Assembly (NCBI RefSeq): GCF_031453555.1
Contig: NZ_JAVIZM010000001.1
Location: forward strand, 502,001 to 566,000
Length of the DNA stretch: 64,000 nucleotides
From: Bacillus sp. SLBN-46
Lineage (GTDB): Bacteria; Bacillota; Bacilli; Bacillales; Cytobacillaceae
Direction of reading: 5' to 3'
Shown: positions 43,057 through 49,627 of the stretch, piece after piece
How positions within the stretch are numbered: the stretch's first letter is position 1
Layout: each line of letters opens with the position of its first letter
The notes under the pieces: generated by a model
What the model was told of the DNA's origin: nothing
Database searches by the model: none
The model's input: the letters and a program-made list of their open reading frames with translations, nothing else
Translations under genes and position numbers: made by a program

Positions 43057-44922
43057 TTATTTTTTAGGCTTAACTAAGAAGTAACCGGTCATTTCTTGGT
43101 GTAAGGCTGAGCAGAAGTTTGTGCAATAAAGTGGGTAAGTCCCTGCTTTGTTCGCGACAAATTCCATAGTATTGGTCTGACCTGGCTGTACTTCCATGTT
43201 TAAGTTATAGCTGTTGATAGCAAATCCGTGCGTAATGTCCTCATCGAAGTCGATATTGGTTAGATGGATGAACACATGGTCGCCTTCATTTACTTCAATC
43301 ACATCTGGACGTTTGGCTTTTGCATCGAAGATGAATTTTGACCTCATGGCAATTCCATATACATGGACTTCGTTTCCATTACGAACAATTTTTGCATCAT
43401 CTTTTTTGTATACAGCGTCCTTATTTTTTGGATCCTTTGGATACACTTCAATGGTTTTAATCTTATCTGCCTTAATCATTTGAGCATAGTGTGGTTCAGG
43501 GTTTACTGGTGCTGATTGAATTACCTTCATCTTGCCGCTGATGTCAATTAACTGCATAGATTCAGGGTGTGAAGGTCCGACAGACAAGTAGCTGTCTTTC
43601 GCAATCTTATTCAGAGCAATGAGCCATTTTCCGTCGGGTGCCACTGTGTCACCTTCTGCTGCAACAGAGTGCCCTGGAGAATACTGAACAGGTACACGGT
43701 CTAGTGTTTTACCAGTGTTAGGGTCCCATTTAACGATTTCAGAAGATATGAACATGGTTGTATAGGCCATGCCTTTGTCATCAAATTGAGTATGAAGTGG
43801 TCCAAGTGCGTTTTCTGGATTCACTTCTCGTTCCATGACGGATTTGTAATTAAGGATTGGAATCCCATTTCTTTCACCAGAGAAGTCTTTGTTTTCTACT
43901 GCTTTAAAAGCTTTTTCAAACGAGAATACGGTCATTGTTGGTGCTAACTTTCCTGAAGCAATGAAGCGTTTCCCATCTGGTGTAACGTCCACACCATGTG
44001 GAGATTTGGCAACCGGAATTAAGTAAATACCACCCTTTTGTTTCTCAGGGAAGATCATCTTTTGTCCGCCAACATCCTCGTATTTTCCTTCCTTGACCAT
44101 TTTCTCAAGCTCTTTCCAGTTAAAAAGAACAATAAAATCACGGTCAGCTTGTGATGCATTAATTTCAAGGTTTGTTGTTGACTCTTCTGTATTGTAAGTA
44201 GTCATAACAGCCCAATCAGCAGAGCTCTTTTTACCAGCGTCGGAAAGGTCATAGGACCAAGGTGGCAGAGCAACCTGATAAGCAATATTTAGCTTTTCTT
44301 TGTTTTGATCAAAGGTAACAGCTGACATCACGCCGCGGTATTTTGTGCTGTAGTCATCAAGCGATTCATATTGTTGACCTAGCGGTACAGCGAACCGAGT
44401 AGGCAGGAACATGTACTCTGTATTTTCGGTTACGAAGGCCGCACAGTGTGGTCCGCTCGTATTTGGCACTTTAATAATGTCCTTTACGGTAAAGGTTTTT
44501 AAATCCATTGCGGCCGCACGGCTATTACCGACATCTGTCGCAAACATGTATTTACCATCGTAGTCACCCTTTGTTTCAGAGAACGCTGGATGGTGAAGGT
44601 CACCCCAAGTGTAGTCACCCATTAATTTTTTTGAATGCTCATCAAAGCCATAGCCGGTTGCAGAATCTGGCGAGAATACCGGAACGGTTCTGATATGACG
44701 CATGGACGGCACTCCGTAAATGAACATTTGTCCAGAGTGACCTCCAGATGCAAATAAGTAATAATCATCTTTTTTACCGAATGGAACATACACCTTTTCT
44801 GCGTCGCTCTTATTGGTTGAAGAAGCTTCCGTGTTCGTTTTTGCTGAAAAATCGGCAAATGAAATCGTAGCGGCTGCAAACCCTGCGAGCAGTCCCGATG
44901 CAATCGGAATCCATTTTTTCAT
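43057..44922 (-). CDS. nosZ: Nitrous oxide reductase NosZ (clade II, Sec-type signal)
   Basis: A 621-residue multicopper enzyme reducing N2O to N2 outside the membrane. The N-terminus (MKKWIPIASGLLAGFAAATISFA) is a Sec signal or anchor without a twin-arginine motif, the mark of clade II. The seven-bladed propeller carrying CuZ shows DLHHPAFSETKG, GPHCAAFVTEN, KSPHGVDVTPDG and GPLHTQFDDKG. The C-terminal cupredoxin holds CuA: YCTNFCSALHQEM gives two Cys, His and Met ligands. The start at 44922 follows AAGGTGG; further in-frame starts up to 44946 exist but would mask the signal. It follows the membrane cytochrome c gene directly. Confidence 0.95.
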   Translation of the reverse strand: MKKWIPIASGLLAGFAAATISFADFSAKTNTEASSTNKSDAEKVYVPFGKKDDYYLFASGGHSGQMFIYGVPSMRHIRTVPVFSPDSATGYGFDEHSKKLMGDYTWGDLHHPAFSETKGDYDGKYMFATDVGNSRAAAMDLKTFTVKDIIKVPNTSGPHCAAFVTENTEYMFLPTRFAVPLGQQYESLDDYSTKYRGVMSAVTFDQNKEKLNIAYQVALPPWSYDLSDAGKKSSADWAVMTTYNTEESTTNLEINASQADRDFIVLFNWKELEKMVKEGKYEDVGGQKMIFPEKQKGGIYLIPVAKSPHGVDVTPDGKRFIASGKLAPTMTVFSFEKAFKAVENKDFSGERNGIPILNYKSVMEREVNPENALGPLHTQFDDKGMAYTTMFISSEIVKWDPNTGKTLDRVPVQYSPGHSVAAEGDTVAPDGKWLIALNKIAKDSYLSVGPSHPESMQLIDISGKMKVIQSAPVNPEPHYAQMIKADKIKTIEVYPKDPKNKDAVYKKDDAKIVRNGNEVHVYGIAMRSKFIFDAKAKRPDVIEVNEGDHVFIHLTNIDFDEDITHGFAINSYNLNMEVQPGQTNTMEFVANKAGTYPLYCTNFCSALHQEMTGYFLVKPKK

Positions 44923-44946
44923 ATCTTTTGACACCACCTTTTCCAA

Positions 44947-45390
44947 TTATTTTGCTTCAGATGCTTGTTTCAGAAGGTCTAATACTTGCTTCCGTTCATC
45001 ATCTGTTAGTGGACTTTTACCAATGACGCCTGACATAACAGCTGATGTTGGTTGTTTCAGGAATTCTTCAATTGGCTTGCCATGCTTACCTTCAACGTTA
45101 ACAAATGCCTGTGAAAGGTCTGGTCCAACTGCACCACCTTTTAAATTAAGAGCTTCAACACTGTGGCAGCCCAGGCATCCTTTTTTATTAAGGATATTGT
45201 CTTCGCTAACAGCACTGCTTGTTTCTTTAGCAGCAGTACTTTCTTCTTTGGTTTCGGTTGTGGCCTTTGTTTCTGTTTGGGCTGTTTGTGATGGCTGTTC
45301 AGAAGTGCCCATAATGACGCCGAAAACTAGGTAGCCAAGACCAAAGCCAAGTAATGCGCTTATGACGAAGCTTAAAATTGCCTTATTCAT
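44947..45390 (-). CDS. nosC: Membrane-anchored c-type cytochrome of the nos cluster (NosC-like)
   Basis: A 147-residue monoheme cytochrome: an uncleaved N-terminal anchor (ILSFVISALLGFGLGYLVFGVIMG), a Thr/Glu/Lys-rich linker of about 40 residues, then a class I domain with the heme site GCLGCHSVEALN and a distal Met candidate in SAVMSGVIG. It is the first gene of the nos transcript, just before nosZ, and is the likely electron donor to CuA. The start follows AAAGGAGGGG. Confidence 0.88.
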   Translation of the reverse strand: MNKAILSFVISALLGFGLGYLVFGVIMGTSEQPSQTAQTETKATTETKEESTAAKETSSAVSEDNILNKKGCLGCHSVEALNLKGGAVGPDLSQAFVNVEGKHGKPIEEFLKQPTSAVMSGVIGKSPLTDDERKQVLDLLKQASEAK

Positions 45391-45452
45391 TCTGTCCCCT
45401 CCTTTTTTTACAAATGAACACCTTCATCCTAATGGGATTTCAACCGGATAAT

Positions 45453-45564
45453 TGTGACGTACAGCACAGTTTTATTTTTGTTTATGAACGTTTTGTGAAT
45501 GGGTTAGTTAAGTCCTGTTTTGTTGCGGTTTTAAAAAAATGAACGTTTTGTGAATCTCGTCACT
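45453..45564. promoter_or_regulatory. Fnr-like boxes in the nosC / fnr-like intergenic region
   Basis: TGTGA-N6-GCACA at 45453-45468 lies near the nosC start; TGTGA-N6-TCACT at 45549-45564 lies near the regulator start and equals the B. subtilis Fnr consensus as I know it. The sequence ATGAACGTTTTGTGAAT is directly repeated at 45484-45500 and 45539-45555, 55 bases apart, so a half-site also occurs at 45494. This suggests shared, oxygen-responsive control of both transcripts. Confidence 0.65.
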
Positions 45565-45630
45565 ACATCTTGGTTGGAACTTACTTACAATGAATGGTAG
45601 AAATGAGTGAATGAATAGGTGGTGGGGAAA

Positions 45631-46374
45631 GTGAGTCAGTCGGATTGTTTAAAGGATCTACATTTATCGGTTTATCAAGAGGGAAAGCATATCGATCTAT
45701 TGCGGAAAATTATCATCTTTAAGGATTTATCGCCTAAATCTCTGCAAGTCATTGAAAAACGGATTCAGACTTTTACCTTTAAAAAAGGGACCAGGATTAT
45801 TTCAGAGGATGAGATTGCAAGAGGGGTTTATTTCGTCCGTTTGGGCGCGGTGAAGCTGACAAAGCAGGATGAGAACGGCAATGAAATCATCGTATGTGTG
45901 AAGCAAAAAGGGGATGTGTTTGCTGAGGCGGGTTTGTTTACGCATAAAACGGCTAAGTATCCGGCAACGGCCACGATGCTGCAGGACGGGGAGATTCTGT
46001 TCTTGGATAAGCTGGAATTAGAGAGGGATTTATATAATGAACCTGAGCTTGCGATGCAAATGATTCGTTATATGAGTGATAGTTTAAGGGAGATGACGTC
46101 TCAGTTAAGAGATGTTGCCTTGTTGGATGTGTATGCAAAAACGGTGAAGACTCTCGAACGGCTTGGGGAGAAGTTTAACACCGAGAGAGGCAGATGGGAT
46201 ATTGAGATTCCTTTGACTGTTCAGGAGTTTGCGACAGTGGTTGGAACAACCCGGGAAAGCGTCAGCCGCGTGTTTTCGAAGTTGAAGAAAGAAGGAGTAA
46301 TTGACTTAAAATCTAGAAAAATTGTTATTTTGGATTGGTGCGGTCTTTGTACACTGCTGCATCGGGATTATTAA
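45631..46374 (+). CDS. Crp/Fnr-family transcriptional regulator
   Basis: A 247-residue regulator. Residues about 25-145 form the cyclic-nucleotide-binding-like sensor domain (FTFKKGTRIISEDEIARGVYFVRLGAVKL). The helix-turn-helix VQEFATVVGTTRESVSRVFSKLKKEGVI carries the Glu-x2-Ser-Arg recognition pattern that reads TGTGA half-sites. The C-terminus ends VILDWCGLCTLLHRDY; a CxxC there recalls the C-terminal iron-sulfur ligands of Bacillus Fnr, though only two Cys are present. The GTG at 45631 has AGGTGG 8 bases upstream; a GTG at 45619 is the alternative. It diverges from nosCZ and probably controls it. Confidence 0.88.
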   Translation: MSQSDCLKDLHLSVYQEGKHIDLLRKIIIFKDLSPKSLQVIEKRIQTFTFKKGTRIISEDEIARGVYFVRLGAVKLTKQDENGNEIIVCVKQKGDVFAEAGLFTHKTAKYPATATMLQDGEILFLDKLELERDLYNEPELAMQMIRYMSDSLREMTSQLRDVALLDVYAKTVKTLERLGEKFNTERGRWDIEIPLTVQEFATVVGTTRESVSRVFSKLKKEGVIDLKSRKIVILDWCGLCTLLHRDY

Positions 46375-46375
46375 T

Positions 46376-46403
46376 AAAAAAAGCCCTTCGTGCACGAAGG
46401 GCT
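46376..46403 (-). terminator. Terminator of the yojF-bshB2 operon
   Basis: Perfect 11-bp inverted repeat AGCCCTTCGTG / CACGAAGGGCT followed, on the minus strand, by seven T. It also lies right after the convergent regulator gene. Confidence 0.88.
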
Positions 46404-46404
46404 G

Positions 46405-47076
46405 TTAGTTTGCAAACTTATAGGTCCAAAAACGCTCGTTATTAATCCAAACCATGACTTGCGGATCTTGATTTTTTAGCTTCTCTTCCATACCAATGAA
46501 CATCTGCTCTGTCTGCGAACGGTGTGCTTGGATGGCTGCAAGCTTTGTTTGGCCTACAGGGGAAATGTTGTTGATAATATCCGCTTCCCCAAGCTCTTCC
46601 ACGCAATTATTAGAGAAGGCGACACAGTGTAAGGTCGGCCTTGCAGCTGCAGGCATCTTTTCAACTGCTCTCACGACCGCCGCACCGGTGGCATCGTGAT
46701 CTGGATGAACCGAATAACCTGGATAAAAAGTGATAATTAAGGATGGATTCAGTTCGTCTATTAAAGCTGACATCGTGTTAGTCAGCTTCTCATCATCTTC
46801 AAATTCAATCGTTTTATCACGGAAACCTAGCATACGAAGGTCTTGAATACCCAATACGCGGGCAGCCTCCTTCAATTCCTGTTTTCGTATTTTAGGCAGA
46901 TTTTCCCGATTGGTAAAAGGAGGATTGCCCATATTTCTTCCCATTTCCCCTAATGTTAAACAAGCATAGGTAACAGGAGTCCCACTCTGAACATGAGTCG
47001 CAATCGTACCTGATACACCAAAAGCCTCATCATCAGGGTGAGGAAAAACAACCAAGACATGGCGCTCTTTTTTCAT
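46405..47076 (-). CDS. bshB2: Bacillithiol biosynthesis deacetylase BshB2
   Basis: A 223-residue LmbE/PIG-L zinc deacetylase. The metal site is FPHPDDEAFG at the N-terminus with the HPDHDATGAA motif near residue 122. It removes the acetyl group from GlcNAc-malate to give GlcN-malate in bacillithiol synthesis; it may also act on thiol conjugates. Gene order with yojF upstream is the same as yojF-yojG in B. subtilis. Start behind AAAGGAGA. Confidence 0.95.
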   Translation of the reverse strand: MKKERHVLVVFPHPDDEAFGVSGTIATHVQSGTPVTYACLTLGEMGRNMGNPPFTNRENLPKIRKQELKEAARVLGIQDLRMLGFRDKTIEFEDDEKLTNTMSALIDELNPSLIITFYPGYSVHPDHDATGAAVVRAVEKMPAAARPTLHCVAFSNNCVEELGEADIINNISPVGQTKLAAIQAHRSQTEQMFIGMEEKLKNQDPQVMVWINNERFWTYKFAN

Positions 47077-47114
47077 AGTTCATTCTCCTTTCCAAGGTAA
47101 CTGCTCAGCACTCC

Positions 47115-47462
47115 TTACTCAAATGGAGTATGGCTGATTTCAAGGGCAACGGCCAACTTTCCTTCATGGTCATGGCCGGCTAATAATAGATGGTTCTCTT
47201 CGTCGATTTCATAGTGGGTAATACCCTCTGCGTAAATCCAACCGAGGTTGATCTTTAGACCGACGCGATACGGCCCATTTCCTGTAATCTTCCCCAATTC
47301 ATAACGGACAAGGGCGTTACGAATATAGGCTCCAGCGGAAAAGAAAGATTGATCTTTATGTGATGCATAAGCACCATTGGTTGTTTCAAGGTGAATATAA
47401 ACATCTTTGTTTGCAAAGCCATTAATGGCCTCTTGGACACGGCTTAACTCTACTAACTCCAT
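47115..47462 (-). CDS. yojF: YojF family protein (DUF1806)
   Basis: A 115-residue soluble protein of the YojF family, opening MELVELSRVQEAINGFANKDVYIHLETTNGAY in part and containing the YRVGLKINLGWIYAEGITHYE segment. It always travels with bshB2 in Bacillus, which suggests a role in bacillithiol metabolism, but no activity is known. It starts behind AAGGAGG and lies 38 bases before bshB2. Confidence 0.88.
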   Translation of the reverse strand: MELVELSRVQEAINGFANKDVYIHLETTNGAYASHKDQSFFSAGAYIRNALVRYELGKITGNGPYRVGLKINLGWIYAEGITHYEIDEENHLLLAGHDHEGKLAVALEISHTPFE

Positions 47463-47572
47463 GCCTAATGACCTCCTTCCCTTTGATCCACAAGCAGAAT
47501 CTATAAACTATTCTTATTTAATAATGTAACTATCATACTAAAATCATTTAAAAAATGCGAAATGAATGCTTG

Positions 47573-47604
47573 AAAAAAGAGGTTGCATGTACGCCAACCT
47601 CTTT
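47573..47604 (-). terminator. Terminator of pdxK
   Basis: Perfect 10-bp stem AAAGAGGTTG / CAACCTCTTT with a 9-base loop, followed on the minus strand by TTTTTTC. Confidence 0.85.
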
Positions 47605-47612
47605 CAATAATA

Positions 47613-48449
47613 TTATTCGCAATCCTCACAATACTCAGTAACAGACTCCGTACCGCGGTACGCACCGTGCCAAGTCGGACCAACAAATTGGTTTAAGCGG
47701 AAGCCTTGCTGAATCGCAGCCGTAATAAATTCCTTCGCTACATCTACAGCATCATAGACAGATTTCCCTTTTGCCAGCTCAGCAGTAATAGCTGACGAAT
47801 ACGTACAGCCTGCTCCGTGCGTATATGTCGTTTCAAATTTTTCAGACTCGTAAAGCTTAAATTCCTTCCCATCATACAGCAGGTCAACCGCTTTTTCTTC
47901 AGAGTGAAGCTTGCTGCCGCCCTTAATTAACACAAATTTAGCACCTTGCTCATGGATTTTCACAGCCGCTTCTTTCATTTCCTCGACGGTACGCGGTGTC
48001 TTCATTCCAGCAAGCTGTCCTGCTTCAAAAAGGTTAGGAGTAACGACTAAGGCACGTGGTAAAAGAAACTCACGCATCGCATCTGTTGTTTCCGGATTCA
48101 ATACCTCATCTTCGCCTTTACAAACCATTACTGGATCAATGACTACTTTTTCCAACTTGTTTTCATCGATCTTTCTGGCAGTTAATTCAATAATTTCAAC
48201 GGTTCCAAGCATTCCAGTTTTCATCGCGTCAATTCCAACGGATAGAACGGTTTCCAATTGAGTCTCTAATGTATCTACTGCAAGGGGAAACACACTATGG
48301 TGCCAGTCCTTTGGATCCATCGTTACAATCGTTGTCAGTGCCGTCATTCCGTAAACACCAAGCTCCTGGAAGGTCTTCAAATCTGCTTGAATGCCTGCAC
48401 CACCGCTCGTATCCGAACCGGCAATCGTCATTACTTTTTTAATCGTCAT
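47613..48449 (-). CDS. pdxK: Pyridoxine/pyridoxal/pyridoxamine kinase (ThiD-like)
   Basis: A 278-residue ribokinase-fold kinase. The opening KVMTIAGSDTSGGAGIQADLK, the VVIDPVMVCKG block, LVVTPNLFEAGQL and the anion-hole motif THGAGCTYSSAI with catalytic-region residues are all present. End-to-end similarity, from memory, is to B. subtilis PdxK, which phosphorylates B6 vitamers and resembles HMP kinase ThiD. A dedicated ThiD role is the alternative. Unusual Cys-rich ending (YCEDCE). Monocistronic, start behind AGGAGGAG. Confidence 0.9.
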   Translation of the reverse strand: MTIKKVMTIAGSDTSGGAGIQADLKTFQELGVYGMTALTTIVTMDPKDWHHSVFPLAVDTLETQLETVLSVGIDAMKTGMLGTVEIIELTARKIDENKLEKVVIDPVMVCKGEDEVLNPETTDAMREFLLPRALVVTPNLFEAGQLAGMKTPRTVEEMKEAAVKIHEQGAKFVLIKGGSKLHSEEKAVDLLYDGKEFKLYESEKFETTYTHGAGCTYSSAITAELAKGKSVYDAVDVAKEFITAAIQQGFRLNQFVGPTWHGAYRGTESVTEYCEDCE

Positions 48450-48772
48450 TATGTACTCTCCTCCTTCTAAAATCCTCTTCGACTTTCTTATTATAAATCA
48501 TTTCCAAAAATATAACATAAATGATGTTCTGGCTTTTGTTGGGATGCTTTAAAAGACCAATCCTTGACAGAAAAATGACAATTAGACCATTTGTACTTTA
48601 TGCATGCATTTAGCGTGATAAATATTACTTTCAAAAAAATGCGACGAAAGTACGATGAATACATAGGGACGTCTGATATTTTTCGACAAAGTGACAAATG
48701 TCGCTGTGTTGGAGTTGCTCCTATTTTTACAATGATTAAACAAAGAAAAATCTTAGGTGGGGAGGGGAAACA
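48450..48772. other. Intergenic region upstream of the formate dehydrogenase block
   Basis: 323 bases between divergent pdxK and fdhD. No gene-like frame with a ribosome binding site is seen. A short dyad CGACA...TGTCG (about 48682-48702) encloses GTGAC, which could be a regulator site upstream of fdhD. No riboswitch fold was recognised by eye. Confidence 0.45.
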
Positions 48773-49552
48773 ATGAACCGCAAGGGGTGTCCCGATGAAT
48801 ATCCAATTTCCTTAATCATAAACGGTTTTGAAATAGCCGTTTTTCAACTAACAAAATACGACCTAGAGGATTGGACCTATGGATATTTGTTTTCTGAAGG
48901 ATTTATCCAGGAAGCAAGTGATATTGAATCCATCTTAATCAATGAGGAAATGGGCAGCATTCACGTTTCTCTCAGCTCCCATTTTGACGAAGAACAAGTT
49001 TTTTCAAAAAAGAAGCATTATACCGCGGGGTGTGGTAGAGGAGTTACCTTCTTTTCTATGACAGATGTGAAGAATTTTGACAGAGTCGCCTCGGATAAGA
49101 CTTATCAATTAAGCTATCTCTTAAAAAAGAGAAGTGAATTTGCCCAGAATTCAGATCTTTACCTGGAGACAGGCGGAATGCATGGAGCCTGCATTATCGA
49201 TGAAGAGGGCATGTTGGCGATTCGCGAAGATATTGGCCGCCATAATGCCGTGGACAAAATTATTGGCTACGCAATAAGAAAACGGTTACAACCCGAAAGG
49301 TTAATATTACTCACAACCGGTAGGGTTTCATATGAAATGCTCTCAAAAGCAGCGAAATTTGGCTTTCCTGTTATCGGTTCACGTACGGCAGCCACCAAGC
49401 AGGCTGTGCAGCTGGCAAAGTTTTTAAATATTGAGGTGATTGGCTACTTAAGAGGGAAAATGGCCACGGTTTATACCTCTGCTGGCCGAGTGATCAATGA
49501 TGTAACGGCCGAGTTGCCATTAGAGAGAAGTATTAAAGGGGGGAATTCATAA
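48773..49552 (+). CDS. fdhD: Formate dehydrogenase accessory sulfurtransferase FdhD
   Basis: A 259-residue protein that passes sulfur to the molybdenum cofactor of formate dehydrogenase, without which FdhA is inactive. Landmarks: HYTAGCGRGVTFF (with a single Cys, at the catalytic position, where some homologues have two), GGMHGACIIDEEG, REDIGRHNAVDKIIG and the closing GSRTAATKQAVQLA. First gene of the formate dehydrogenase and cofactor block, starting behind GGGGAGGGG, 76 bases before fdhA. Confidence 0.94.
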   Translation: MNRKGCPDEYPISLIINGFEIAVFQLTKYDLEDWTYGYLFSEGFIQEASDIESILINEEMGSIHVSLSSHFDEEQVFSKKKHYTAGCGRGVTFFSMTDVKNFDRVASDKTYQLSYLLKKRSEFAQNSDLYLETGGMHGACIIDEEGMLAIREDIGRHNAVDKIIGYAIRKRLQPERLILLTTGRVSYEMLSKAAKFGFPVIGSRTAATKQAVQLAKFLNIEVIGYLRGKMATVYTSAGRVINDVTAELPLERSIKGGNS

Positions 49553-49627
49553 CGTAGAGTGCTTGATGAAGCTTAATAGAGAGAGAAATACGGGATGTTC
49601 TAATCAATTTTGGGAAGGAGATTAGTG

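Noticed and set aside
47501..47686. 61-codon minus-strand ORF between yojF and pdxK
   Set aside because: It runs over the pdxK terminator and the end of pdxK in another frame, with no ribosome binding site.
48450..48772. Molybdenum-cofactor riboswitch upstream of fdhD
   Set aside because: I could not identify the conserved core or a convincing multi-stem fold; only a small dyad is visible.
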